DNA of 27,405 nt from a virus. Position 1 is the stretch's first letter; each line of letters starts with the position of its first letter. The position numbers and the translations under genes are program-made. Of the stretch, positions 8,062-15,168 are shown piece after piece. Below the pieces are notes generated by a model that was not told the DNA's origin, did no database searches, and saw only the letters and a program-made list of their open reading frames with translations. Location of the stretch: IMG/VR virus record IMGVR_UViG_3300006224_000034, positions 1-27,405 of that record, one strand, 5' to 3'.

Positions 8062-9165
8062 TTAAGGAATCTCTGCTACTAATTGTAAATCTGCATTGGT
8101 ACCCATTGTAACAAATGCCGGTTGGCCAGCAGTATAGGGGGCTCCTGTCCCAGTAACTGTAAAAGATACGTTATGTTTAGCGTACCCGGAGATACTAATA
8201 ACAGTAATAGCAGATTGTACTGATTGAGTAGTTAATGCTCCTGCACCATTAACTATTAATACTGGCAAAGATTTAAGCTCGTTAGGTAGTTGGTATGTAC
8301 ATGTTGCAGCAGATGTAGATGCAGTTAAGCCCATCATGCAATACGCGACTCCTGATATAGTACCCCCAAATCTAAAGCAGTATCGTTCACATAGCTGCAA
8401 CTCACGGGTATAGTCCCTGATGTCATAACTTGTAGGAATAGAACCTTTTTCAAGTTGAATTCTACCTAATGTCCATGTGCCTGATGTTTGTGCCCCAACA
8501 GTAAATAAAATCTCTATGCCAGTTGTGGCAGCTGCTGGTACTGCTATGGCTACATTATAATTTGTAATTGTGGAGTTAACCGTAAAGGTGCCGGTGGCAA
8601 TTTGAGTTTTGGTCGGTGTGCCTATTGTGCCGAATGTGTCTGCTGTTGTGGTAGCGTAAGAAGCTGTCCAAGTAACAGTGGTTAGTAATGAATTAGCTAA
8701 ATCGACAGATAGATTGCAGGTACTACCGGCAAGGTCAAAAGAATTATTCTGTTCAATACGTTGACCAACACCAACAGCAGTAACTGATGCTGCTCCAGTA
8801 ATCTGTAGTTGATTCTGAATAGCACCTACACCAGCCACTTGAGCAGCTGTAACATTGGCTCCAGTGCAATAAACGAACCACCGGTCTACGCATGGATATC
8901 CGGTTGAAGCCGTAGGTACTGTTGTACCAGCGACAACTGTAGAAGAAACTCCCCACTGAGCAAATCTCATCCTGCCGTTAATAAACCGGTTTTTAAACCC
9001 AAACGTATTCGGTAAATTAACAGGGTTAGCAAACACGACATTCTGCGTGGCATCAATAGTTACCGCTGCTACACCGGCTGTCTGGATTTCTAAAATTCCC
9101 GAAGCGTCTGCTGAGGTTATTACACCCCCGCCTGCTGCCGTGGCTGCATTAATCTTTGAGGTCAT
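8062..9165 (-). CDS. Tail fibre protein, paralogue B
   Basis: A 367-residue fibre protein, paralogous to its downstream neighbour. Both share GFKNRFINGRMRFAQ, the segment from GYPCVDRWFVYCTGANVTAA through LSVDLANSLLTTVTWTASYA and GTPTKTQIATGTFTV, and LFTVGAQTSGTWTLGR. The N-terminal roughly 60 residues and the C-terminal tip (from about residue 285) are unrelated to those of A. I chose the ATG at 9165 because it overlaps the upstream stop as ATGA. An in-frame TTG four codons earlier is possible but less likely. Both paralogues end in AEIP within a shared 20-bp DNA stretch. Codon third positions differ widely between copies while the protein is conserved, so the duplication is old or was exchanged between phages. 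Confidence 0.88.
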   Translation of the reverse strand: MTSKINAATAAGGGVITSADASGILEIQTAGVAAVTIDATQNVVFANPVNLPNTFGFKNRFINGRMRFAQWGVSSTVVAGTTVPTASTGYPCVDRWFVYCTGANVTAAQVAGVGAIQNQLQITGAASVTAVGVGQRIEQNNSFDLAGSTCNLSVDLANSLLTTVTWTASYATTTADTFGTIGTPTKTQIATGTFTVNSTITNYNVAIAVPAAATTGIEILFTVGAQTSGTWTLGRIQLEKGSIPTSYDIRDYTRELQLCERYCFRFGGTISGVAYCMMGLTASTSAATCTYQLPNELKSLPVLIVNGAGALTTQSVQSAITVISISGYAKHNVSFTVTGTGAPYTAGQPAFVTMGTNADLQLVAEIP

Positions 9166-9677
9166 AAAACCACCCAACGGCTACCCGAAGGCACCGTAAC
9201 AGTAACACCACCAGCAACAGTAACCGGTCCAACACTTGAAGCGCTGTAGCCTGCTGGTATTGCGTAGGTTGTTGCGATAGTCATGTTATTAATAATTAAC
9301 CCGTTTGAGGCAAGTAATTCTGCCGCTGTTAATTGTAAGAGAATAGTGCAATTACCAACAGCATCCAGATTAACCGATTTCTCGGCTGGGTAAGTGACAA
9401 ACACATCCTTTGTACCGGCAGAGAAGTTAACCAGCGCCCCGCCATTGGATGAAGCCAACACTGTTGTTCTGGCCAATGTTGTTCCAGCCAGTGTGTAAGT
9501 ACCAATGCCCACTTCCCAGTTTGGTCCCACTTGATCGGCAATACAGTAAAGAGTTGTGTTGCCATTACCAATAACAGAGAATGCTTGGTAACCCGTTGAT
9601 GCACCCAAAAGCGTAGCCGTGCCCGTACTGACAACAGCAGTGGTTTCTTTTACGCGATCTTTGAGTACGAGGGCCAT
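9162..9677 (-). CDS. Fibre adaptor / head-binding protein
   Basis: A 171-residue protein whose first part, MALVLKDRVKETTAVVSTGT, then GYQAFSVIGNGNTTLYCIAD, WEVGIGTYTLAGTTLARTTV and GGALVNFSAGTKDVFVTYPA, is a very widespread module at the N-terminus of phage fibres or as a short separate protein. It is thought to link fibres to the virion. The C-terminus (TIATTYAIPAGYSASSVGPV then VTVPSGSRWVVL) is typical of small beta-strand virion proteins. The ATG overlaps the stop of the upstream endonuclease by one base (TAATG), and its own stop overlaps the paralogue B start (ATGA), so the endonuclease and the fibre set are tightly coupled. Confidence 0.88.
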   Translation of the reverse strand: MALVLKDRVKETTAVVSTGTATLLGASTGYQAFSVIGNGNTTLYCIADQVGPNWEVGIGTYTLAGTTLARTTVLASSNGGALVNFSAGTKDVFVTYPAEKSVNLDAVGNCTILLQLTAAELLASNGLIINNMTIATTYAIPAGYSASSVGPVTVAGGVTVTVPSGSRWVVL

Positions 9678-10411
9678 TACATTACGTTCCCATATCTATT
9701 TCGGCTAATAATCATTGAAATTAATGTTCGTGAGACTCCAAATTTATCTCCAAGGACTTGTTGAGTATCACTACTGGTTCTAATCTCCTTTACTTGCTCA
9801 TCCGTTAAACTACCAGATTTTCTCGGGGTTGGTTCAGTCCTTACATCACCCTGCAAGTCTTTAAATATCTTCCCGTGGACAATGTTCATTATGGTCTTCT
9901 TACTAACCATAAGGTGAGTGGCTATCTCTTGATAAGTATACTCTGGATAATTAGCCCTTGCATAAAGCACTTGTTCATCCGTTAACCTAGAATTAGGTCG
10001 TTTTGGTATAGGCTTCATAACAACCTCATCCAGCGACATTCCCTGTCTTAATCTATAAGTGATTGCTCCACCGGTACATCCTAAATCCCTTGCCCATTCA
10101 GCTAATGTTTGGGTTGTCCCATTAGCAGTTAAATTATGATTGTTACTTTTATTATGAGCTTGTTCTAAGCGTGTAGCCCATCGACAGTTGGAAGGTTCGT
10201 AATTTCCATTATTGTCTTCTCTCTCTAAAGTAAGCCCATCTTTATAAGAAGCCATATCAACTAAGAATTTTACAAATCCTTCAGCTCCACTCCATTGTTC
10301 ACAGACGTTAATTCCCCTAGCTCCATAATAAGCATAAGCTTTATTTTTAGGGTTCTCACATCTATTATGCATAGCTCGCCAAATATTAAATATTTTCTTA
10401 ACTTGTTTCAC
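9677..10411 (-). CDS. HNH-like homing endonuclease with two helix-turn-helix repeats
   Basis: A 244-residue protein of the free-standing phage endonuclease type. Residues 9-40 (FNIWRAMHNRCENPKNKAYA, YYGARGINVCEQW) and 61-90 (LTLEREDNNGNYEPSNCRWA, LEQAHNKSNN) match the degenerate HNH/AP2-like pattern with R, D, N and C-R-W-A-T landmarks. The C-terminus holds two LTDEQV helix-turn-helix units (142-184 and 202-240) of the kind used to recognise a target. It sits between a virion gene and the fibre adaptor and does not interrupt either. The start is GTG at 10411, because AGGAG lies 8 bases upstream and no ATG fits. That ribosome-binding site is inside a hairpin, suggesting restricted translation. 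Confidence 0.85.
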   Translation of the reverse strand: MKQVKKIFNIWRAMHNRCENPKNKAYAYYGARGINVCEQWSGAEGFVKFLVDMASYKDGLTLEREDNNGNYEPSNCRWATRLEQAHNKSNNHNLTANGTTQTLAEWARDLGCTGGAITYRLRQGMSLDEVVMKPIPKRPNSRLTDEQVLYARANYPEYTYQEIATHLMVSKKTIMNIVHGKIFKDLQGDVRTEPTPRKSGSLTDEQVKEIRTSSDTQQVLGDKFGVSRTLISMIISRNRYGNVM

Positions 10412-10445
10412 TAGAGTATCTCCTATTATAGTAGGGGATACTCTA
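10412..10445 (-). promoter_or_regulatory. Hairpin sequestering the endonuclease ribosome-binding site
   Basis: The two arms 10412-10425 and 10432-10445 pair over 14 positions, with one C-A mismatch in the transcribed strand and a 6-base loop. The 3' arm contains the AGGAG ribosome-binding site of the endonuclease, 8 bases before its GTG, and ends just at the start codon. No U-run follows, so it is not a normal terminator. T4 homing endonuclease genes such as that of I-TevI use similar hairpins to limit translation from long transcripts, so the same is inferred here. Confidence 0.75.
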
Positions 10446-10452
10446 CTCTAAT

Positions 10453-11025
10453 CTATAAGCATGTCAAGTTATAGCTAACACTCAAAGTATCACCCGCCGT
10501 TACGATTTTATTACCCGCTGTAAAATCCCCAGCGCTGAACAGTGTACCAGTCGTGTCATCAATAGTTGCCGACCCGCCTATGTTAATAAAACATCCGGCA
10601 ATTGTTCCCGGACCGGTGGCAATAAAAATTACTGGCGATGATGTTGCTTTAACACCAGCCACTGCTGCCCCAAATACAGGGGTCTTACGAGGTGCTGTAT
10701 AGGTTGGGGGATTAGCCAAACCCACTTCAAGCCATAGAGCATGGTTCGATTGAATGTCTGTCACCACAGCGGTACCAACACCCTTTAACCCCATAACCAC
10801 AGCACCGGCTGCAGCGTTTCCAAGGAGGGTATCGAGGGCTAAATTTTTGCCAAGAGTAGTTACGAGGTTATCAATAGTATCTTCCCATTTCAAGTTACCA
10901 CAACAATCGTAGCATTTAACCGTGAAATGCCCATGGAGGCTTGATTCCTCTTTTATAGCCCCGCCATAAACTGCTACAGCATCGCAGGAATCCGTTAATT
11001 TTGTAATATCATTGTTAGAGCTCAT
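10453..11025 (-). CDS. Virion structural protein, 190 aa
   Basis: A 190-residue protein of a type I recognise from podovirus-like virion clusters. The diagnostic part is GHFTVKCYDCCGNLKWEDTI, then DNLVTTLGKNLALDTLLGNA. After it come beta-rich strands with LWLEVGLANPPTYTAPRKTP and an ending VTAGDTLSVSYNLTC. The precise role is unknown; a tail or capsid-surface part is possible. The ATG overlaps the upstream stop as ATGA, so it is coupled to the 131-residue gene. The endonuclease gene starts 41 bases downstream after the hairpin, suggesting that the endonuclease entered an originally tight junction between this gene and the fibre adaptor. Confidence 0.82.
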   Translation of the reverse strand: MSSNNDITKLTDSCDAVAVYGGAIKEESSLHGHFTVKCYDCCGNLKWEDTIDNLVTTLGKNLALDTLLGNAAAGAVVMGLKGVGTAVVTDIQSNHALWLEVGLANPPTYTAPRKTPVFGAAVAGVKATSSPVIFIATGPGTIAGCFINIGGSATIDDTTGTLFSAGDFTAGNKIVTAGDTLSVSYNLTCL

Positions 11026-11417
11026 GCGAACCTCAATATTGCGGTGGTAGATGTGTTGGGAGGGAAGGTAACCGTAAAAGGACTAACCGCTGTTTTATCA
11101 GAGCCAAAATCCAATACTGCTATCGCATCTAATGTAAGGCTATTATAAATTAAAGCGCCCCGGCAAATAAACCCAGCTACCGGCCACACAGCATTGGCAA
11201 AAGACATAAAAGCGGTTGTATCGGTGGATGTTGGAGTAGTGGGCGTTAGCACAATTCCACCCGCTGTATACCCAGTTCCAACTACTTCACCAATCGTTGT
11301 GTAGAGTAACGTATCTGAATCGAGATTAGCCAGAGCAGTATATAGGGCTATCTTGGCACCGTTCGGCAATGCCAGCGCCCGTACTTTGAAAGCCGTGGTC
11401 ATGCCTTGAACTATCAT
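11022..11417 (-). CDS. Virion structural protein, 131 aa
   Basis: A 131-residue beta-rich protein. It contains ALPNGAKIALYTALANLDSD, then YTTIGEVVGTGYTAGGIVLT, FANAVWPVAGFICRGALIYN and VAVLDFGSDKTAVSPFTVTF. This layout is familiar from small virion proteins next to adaptor genes in podovirus-like genomes; the function is not established. It starts at an ATG overlapping the upstream stop as ATGA, with AAGGA about 10 bases before. A second in-frame ATG five codons later is too close to its AAGG to be preferred. It ends overlapping the 190-residue gene in the same way. Confidence 0.82.
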   Translation of the reverse strand: MIVQGMTTAFKVRALALPNGAKIALYTALANLDSDTLLYTTIGEVVGTGYTAGGIVLTPTTPTSTDTTAFMSFANAVWPVAGFICRGALIYNSLTLDAIAVLDFGSDKTAVSPFTVTFPPNTSTTAILRFA

Positions 11418-12070
11418 TTGATTGGTATCCTTGGTGTTCCAGCACGATAAGAGTCTGACATTTCAAAACCTTCACAAAGCGTTCTATATTGAGTTAACGC
11501 TTCTTGGTACTTGGCTTCGTAATAGGTCACCATGTCTTGTTCGGCCTTCATAAATATAGCCGCTTCTCTTAAAGCACCGTAAAACAGCACGGGGTCAAAG
11601 TTATCCCCTATAAAACTGGTACCGGCAATTGTGATAGAAACCGGGTAGTAGAAATAATGTAATTCTACTGCGTAATTGAGGTCAGGTGTAGGTGCCAATA
11701 TAAAGCTCAATTCGGTGAGGGCAGCTAAAGTCGGACCAAACAGAGAGTAAAATTTTGGTGTGCCCAGCACAAGCGGATTTGGGTATGCCTCACGCATAAA
11801 GCTGACATCTTTAGTCAGTAAGTAAGTGTACGTTCCATCAGCCTGAATAACTGCCAAAGAATAGGGCGCAAGGAAGTCCGTAGGGCACGATAAGTATTTA
11901 TTGCCGAGCGTTAGTGTGCCAGTGACATTACGCCTCAATATGGGGTTTTTTACGCTGTTCGCTATCCTGAGCTCTGCCTGTTGAATGAACACAGGGATGT
12001 TACTGACGAAAAGTGCTTCCGTGTTTTCGACGTAATCTTGGATAGCTTGAGTTAGTTGTGCCAGATTCAT
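11414..12070 (-). CDS. Head-tail adaptor-like protein
   Basis: A 218-residue protein with an alpha-helical N-terminus (MNLAQLTQAIQDYVENTEAL, then IPVFIQQAELRIAN), a beta-rich centre (YLSCPTDFLAPYSLAVIQAD), and a helical C-terminus (FYGALREAAIFMKAEQDMVT, YEAKYQEALTQYRTLCEG). The conserved feel of YLSCPTDFL...SL.V...G, with VLFYGALREAAIFMKAEQD.. YEAKYQEAL, is that of phage adaptor proteins (T7 gp11 or P22 gp4 position), which join the portal to the tail nozzle. This is a family impression, moderately firm. The stop overlaps the next gene as ATGA. Confidence 0.78.
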   Translation of the reverse strand: MNLAQLTQAIQDYVENTEALFVSNIPVFIQQAELRIANSVKNPILRRNVTGTLTLGNKYLSCPTDFLAPYSLAVIQADGTYTYLLTKDVSFMREAYPNPLVLGTPKFYSLFGPTLAALTELSFILAPTPDLNYAVELHYFYYPVSITIAGTSFIGDNFDPVLFYGALREAAIFMKAEQDMVTYYEAKYQEALTQYRTLCEGFEMSDSYRAGTPRIPIK

Positions 12071-12073
12071 GGC

Positions 12074-12244
12074 TTAGCCCATGGGTCCACGGGCAGTTTT
12101 GCCTTTTGTAGCAGCCCCATTGCCCCGAGTAACGATACCCGAGGTTTTTGCCTTTTCGGGGTAGCCGTTCCCTACAGGCGGCGTAGTCACCACATTACGC
12201 GGAATCTGAGTTGGGGTGTTGAATTTCTCTCTTGTGTTATTCAT
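12074..12244 (-). CDS. Small basic Gly/Lys-rich protein, 56 aa
   Basis: A 56-residue gene starting at an ATG at 12244, two bases after the stop of the 59-residue gene. It encodes MNNTREKFNTPTQIPRNVVT and ends in VTRGNGAATKGKTARGPMG. The tail motif RGNG...KGKT is shared with the upstream small protein. It is basic and probably disordered. The ribosome-binding site is weak, so translation is likely coupled to the upstream gene, and the adaptor gene starts 3 bases later. The function is unknown; binding to DNA or to a virion surface is possible from charge alone. Confidence 0.65.
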   Translation of the reverse strand: MNNTREKFNTPTQIPRNVVTTPPVGNGYPEKAKTSGIVTRGNGAATKGKTARGPMG

Positions 12245-12246
12245 GA

Positions 12247-12426
12247 CTATTTACCCACTTGATTGTTGCGTTTAGCCAAACCCCGGCCTACCGCTTTTTG
12301 TTCAGCTGAGCTAACGCCTTTAGGAGAGCCGGTTCCACCACCTTGCAACCCCACTTTGGGGCCGTCATTGCCGAGATTCTTGCCTTTCGTTTTGCCCTTC
12401 GATTCAATCCCATTTCCGCGTGCCAT
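12247..12426 (-). CDS. Small basic Gly/Lys-rich protein, 59 aa
   Basis: A 59-residue gene with a good ribosome-binding site (AGAGGACAAGACA) before the ATG at 12426. It begins MARGNGIESKGKTKGKNLGN and continues VGLQGGGTGSPKGVSSAEQK to a basic end. RGNG...KGKT near the N-terminus recurs near the C-terminus of the next gene. The composition (Gly, Lys, Arg, Asn) suggests an unstructured cationic peptide. It lies between the zinc-site protein and the 56-residue protein, inside the tail-connector gene group. The function is unknown. Confidence 0.7.
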   Translation of the reverse strand: MARGNGIESKGKTKGKNLGNDGPKVGLQGGGTGSPKGVSSAEQKAVGRGLAKRNNQVGK

Positions 12427-12437
12427 TGTCTTGTCCT

Positions 12438-12821
12438 CTATGCTACTGTTACTGTGCCTACATAACCGATGGCTACGAGGTAGTTTGGTGTTAGTGCTGC
12501 GTCAAACTGTTGAGCCATGCCGATTGGAGCCCAGCCCCATTGAATTGCTCTGGAGCCTGATGCTGGATAACCGTCTACTGCTATCCCTGATGTTTGGTAA
12601 GTCGTATCAGGGCGTGGGTTTTTCAAAGCTTGTGGGTCGAAAACCGGATAACGCCCCAGCTGTAATTGGGGGTGAGAAACCTCGAAATCAGCTTTACAAA
12701 CCATTATTTGGGTCAGAGTATCCTTTATCATTATCCGCTTCATATCTTTCAATTTAAAGCGCTGCGAACAACGGTCGCAATAGCCGAATGCCTGTTTTCC
12801 GACTGCGTATTTATGTGCCAT
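12438..12821 (-). CDS. Virion-cluster protein with N-terminal zinc-ribbon-like Cys pair
   Basis: A 127-residue protein with MAHKYAVGKQAFGYCDRCSQ, where C15 and C18 form a CxxC knuckle, and MVCKADFEVSHPQLQLGRYP, where C42 and H49 could complete a metal site. The typical second CxxC is reduced to one Cys, so metal binding is plausible but not certain. The C-terminus is beta-rich with repeated small residues (GWAPIGMAQQFDAALTPNYL). Proteins of this kind occur next to adaptor genes in podovirus-like phages. The start overlaps the upstream stop by one base (TAATG), showing coupling. Confidence 0.78.
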   Translation of the reverse strand: MAHKYAVGKQAFGYCDRCSQRFKLKDMKRIMIKDTLTQIMVCKADFEVSHPQLQLGRYPVFDPQALKNPRPDTTYQTSGIAVDGYPASGSRAIQWGWAPIGMAQQFDAALTPNYLVAIGYVGTVTVA

Positions 12822-13531
12822 TAGATGCCCATCCTACGGGGCACAAGCAATAACGAAGCTTTTTCACGATCTTCGTCAATGGCCAATTGCATCTGCTCTA
12901 AGTAATCAGCTTTTAATGCCTGAGCACGCCCCATATCCATTCCCGGAATTTTTGGGGATAGGTAAACAGATAAACCGGCAATCAATGCGTTTAGAAATCT
13001 GAAAGGTATATCTTGGGTATTTGCACCATCACCTGCATCTTGGAGTCTACGAAGTCTCCAGTATACGAATGTATACAAATTGTTTACATTAGCAGTAGGC
13101 CAGATGTTTATAGTTGGGGCTGCAACTCCCGTTGGAGTCGTGGCTCCCGTTTGCCGATTGACCCAAATCTGAACCGGACGACCCTGAGTGTTTTTCGTGG
13201 GAATAGTCGAGTAGGTAGAGGAGGATATTCTTGTCGCACTAAGGTCCATCTGGTTTGTACCGGTGCCTGTTCGTATGACAAAATCAAGCAAATCAATTGT
13301 ATCAACTGGTAAAACATAAGTAATAGTCCCAAGTGTTAAAGGAATGCTGCCCTGTTCAATAGTCCATAAATTTATGCCTCTGTTACTCCACTCGACAGTC
13401 AATAGATTAAGCGAACGCCGGGCTGTTTTAAAGTCAAAACCTGAGCGTACTTCTGAACCACAGCGTTGAAATGACTCTTCGATAATTTCTTCGAGAGGCA
13501 TGTTGAATATGGCTGTTCCAGTAGTTGTCAT
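12821..13531 (-). CDS. P22 gp4 / T7 gp11-like head-tail adaptor candidate
   Basis: A 236-residue protein. FNMPLEEIIEESFQRCGSEV, then SGFDFKTARRSLNLLTVEWS and NRGINLWTIEQGSI is a signature I know from podovirus-like virion clusters, often annotated as a packaged-DNA stabilisation or adaptor protein. Later segments are VLPVDTIDLLDFVIRTGTGT, QGRPVQIWVNRQ, and a helical C-terminus with QALKADYLEQMQLAIDEDRE. The N-terminal helical bundle with LN.L..EW fits a ring protein docking on the portal. Both this and the 218-residue protein could be ring subunits of the connector. It is coupled at both ends by ATGA and TAATG. Confidence 0.78.
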   Translation of the reverse strand: MTTTGTAIFNMPLEEIIEESFQRCGSEVRSGFDFKTARRSLNLLTVEWSNRGINLWTIEQGSIPLTLGTITYVLPVDTIDLLDFVIRTGTGTNQMDLSATRISSSTYSTIPTKNTQGRPVQIWVNRQTGATTPTGVAAPTINIWPTANVNNLYTFVYWRLRRLQDAGDGANTQDIPFRFLNALIAGLSVYLSPKIPGMDMGRAQALKADYLEQMQLAIDEDREKASLLLVPRRMGI

Positions 13532-13686
13532 GGATAAACTCGGGTAGCCCTACGGTGCATATCCCGTATGGACTTTGGATTAAACACAGGAGGCAAAGAG
13601 GCAACAGGTTTCTCTGCCGCTCTATGCTTCTTCGATTTCGGAATCTTGGCTGGGTTTATAGCGCCCATGCCTCTTGAACTTCTCAA
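13528..13686 (-). CDS. Small basic phage protein, 52 aa
   Basis: A 52-residue gene. I chose the TTG at 13686 because AGGGGG lies 6 bases upstream, and the product then begins RSSRGMGAINPAKIPKSKKH, which resembles the N-terminus of small basic proteins in related phage clusters. It is rich in Lys and Arg and ends SIRDMHRRATRVYP. Longer versions of this frame would overlap the preceding gene by up to 50 bases, and an internal ATG at 13668 is a shorter option. It follows the Lys-rich virion protein by 10 bases and its stop overlaps the adaptor start as ATGA. The function is unknown. Confidence 0.68.
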   Translation of the reverse strand: MRSSRGMGAINPAKIPKSKKHRAAEKPVASLPPVFNPKSIRDMHRRATRVYP

Positions 13687-13696
13687 GACACACCCC

Positions 13697-14635
13697 CTAT
13701 ATAAAACGTCCACGAGTATGTCCTTTAGAAACACAACCATCGGCACGAGTCACAGAACCACCACCTTTCATCACTCTTGGAGCCACTACCGGTTGCTGAA
13801 CAGGCAGCGCTTGCGGAGCTACCACAGGAGCCCTAACTGGGACAGCAGCAGGAACTACCCCGCCAGTCTGCATACATTTAGTTTTGCCACCTTTTTTCAT
13901 ACCGGGACTCCCTTGAGTCATTGCGGATAGTGGGTCACGACTTGACCCCTTCCAGTCCGCATAAGCGGCCATTCTACGTTCTTTACTGGCTGATGTTTCG
14001 CCAGAAGGGCGAGCTTTAGCAGCTGGTTTGGGTGCTGCCTTTGGAACTGCTTTTGGGGCGGTTTTTGGTTCAGCTTTTGTAGCCGGGGGAGGTGAAGATG
14101 CTGTCTTTGCAGGCGGGGTATTTATTTTGGCAACCCTAGCCTTATGCGAAGAGCCTACTTCATCAGAACCGGGAGGGCGCATACCCTGACCTTCACTAAC
14201 CTTACGGGACCCGAATAATGCCAAGTTACCACCCTCAGCCTTCTTAACGACGCCGCCTTTTTTAAATTGCGGGTAGTCGTCAGTTTTGTGTTTTTCAGCA
14301 TCGTACTTGTCAGGAGTGACTTTACCCCCGTCTTTGAATTTCTTCATTTCGGACTTTTCAGGCTTTTCCATTTTTTCACCCTTGGCATACTGTGCCGGGG
14401 TAATCTTGCCTGACTTGATAGCCTTAGCTTCTTTCAATTCTTCACTATGGGTATCTTTACCCTTGAATATGCTTTTTAACTTTTTCACTTCCCCACCTTC
14501 TTTGAATTTTTTGCCTTTGTCGGCGTGCATGAATTCAGCGCCAACAGATTGTGGAATTTTTAATCGCTTCGCTGCTTTAGGGTCAGTAGCCACCATCGAC
14601 ATTAAGCGGTGTTGTTTAAGATTTTTCGATGGCAT
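13697..14635 (-). CDS. Lys/Ala/Pro-rich protein with GG-V repeats
   Basis: A 312-residue basic, largely disordered protein. The N-terminus MPSKNLKQHRLMSMVATDPK and KIPQSVGAEFMHADKGKKFK is typical of a family seen in podovirus-like phages. It carries repeated short motifs: FKEGGEV (44-50), FKDGGKV (100-106), FKKGGVV (124-130), MKKGGKT (246-252), MQTGGVV (255-261) and MKGGGSV (289-295). Residues about 174-210 are a Lys/Ala/Pro-rich linker. It ends TRADGCVSKGHTRGRFI. The composition suggests nucleic-acid binding or an internal, flexible role, which is inference. The ribosome-binding site is GAGG. Similar GG-V motifs occur in the Gly/Ala-rich virion protein. Confidence 0.8.
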   Translation of the reverse strand: MPSKNLKQHRLMSMVATDPKAAKRLKIPQSVGAEFMHADKGKKFKEGGEVKKLKSIFKGKDTHSEELKEAKAIKSGKITPAQYAKGEKMEKPEKSEMKKFKDGGKVTPDKYDAEKHKTDDYPQFKKGGVVKKAEGGNLALFGSRKVSEGQGMRPPGSDEVGSSHKARVAKINTPPAKTASSPPPATKAEPKTAPKAVPKAAPKPAAKARPSGETSASKERRMAAYADWKGSSRDPLSAMTQGSPGMKKGGKTKCMQTGGVVPAAVPVRAPVVAPQALPVQQPVVAPRVMKGGGSVTRADGCVSKGHTRGRFI

Positions 14636-14648
14636 TTTACTACCTCAA

Positions 14649-14882
14649 TTAAAAACTAATATGAAAGGCTGACCCACAACTCCATGACCATGCAAATATG
14701 TTCGCCAAAGCCACCAAAATACACCCAACCCAAATCAGCATTCTTCGTCGGCCACGAAACTCAATCAGCTTTTCTTCAACATGATTGAGCCTAAGCATAG
14801 CGTTATCTACCTCACGTTGCATAGAGCGGAGCTGAGCGCGATGAACGGCCAGTTCTTCAAAATGCGGCACAACATCAGCCAT
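14649..14882 (-). CDS. Coiled-coil protein with C-terminal membrane segment, 77 aa
   Basis: A 77-residue protein with an N-terminal helical, heptad-like stretch (LRSMQREVDNAMLRLNHVEE, residues 18-37), a basic cluster EFRGRRR (41-47), and one hydrophobic segment (about 48-68, MLIWVGCILVALANIFAWSW). I took the ATG at 14882, which overlaps the upstream stop by 8 bases; a TTG seven codons earlier lacks a ribosome-binding site. A basic patch before the membrane span points to the coiled coil staying in the cytoplasm. It could be a lysis or membrane-attachment protein, but no family is evident. Confidence 0.7.
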   Translation of the reverse strand: MADVVPHFEELAVHRAQLRSMQREVDNAMLRLNHVEEKLIEFRGRRRMLIWVGCILVALANIFAWSWSCGSAFHISF

Positions 14883-15156
14883 AAAAAGCAGTGACTGAAA
14901 CAACAGTTGTTAACATAGTCAGGTATATTCCGGTATCCGCTAATATCCCTTCACCGGGTAACAGCATATAACTTTCACCAGCCGCTGCCGCCGTAGTTAG
15001 TGACAGTAATGTTTTTCCACCGAGGCCATCAGTTAAGAGAATAGCTCCGGCAGTTGCACCACAAGGGAAAGCAATAGCTTTCAATCGACATCTACCAACT
15101 ACCATTGCGCTGGCTGTTGCAACTGTCGCCGCTTTGACATCTGTTTGTACAGTCAT
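14875..15156 (-). CDS. Small virion-type protein, 93 aa
   Basis: A 93-residue beta-rich protein (MTVQTDVKAATVATASAMVV, then LKAIAFPCGATAGAILLTDG and YMLLPGEGILADTGIYLTML). The strand-turn style, lack of charged residues and location downstream of a fibre-like gene suggest a small structural or decoration protein; no precise function can be given. The ribosome-binding site is AAGG. Its end overlaps the coiled-coil membrane gene. Confidence 0.75.
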   Translation of the reverse strand: MTVQTDVKAATVATASAMVVGRCRLKAIAFPCGATAGAILLTDGLGGKTLLSLTTAAAAGESYMLLPGEGILADTGIYLTMLTTVVSVTAFYG

Positions 15157-15168
15157 GATTGCTTACCT

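Noticed and set aside
12056-12757. Plus-strand frames opposite the small basic genes and the zinc-site gene
   Set aside because: They are antisense to a continuous coupled minus-strand gene series and have no ribosome-binding sites or family resemblance.
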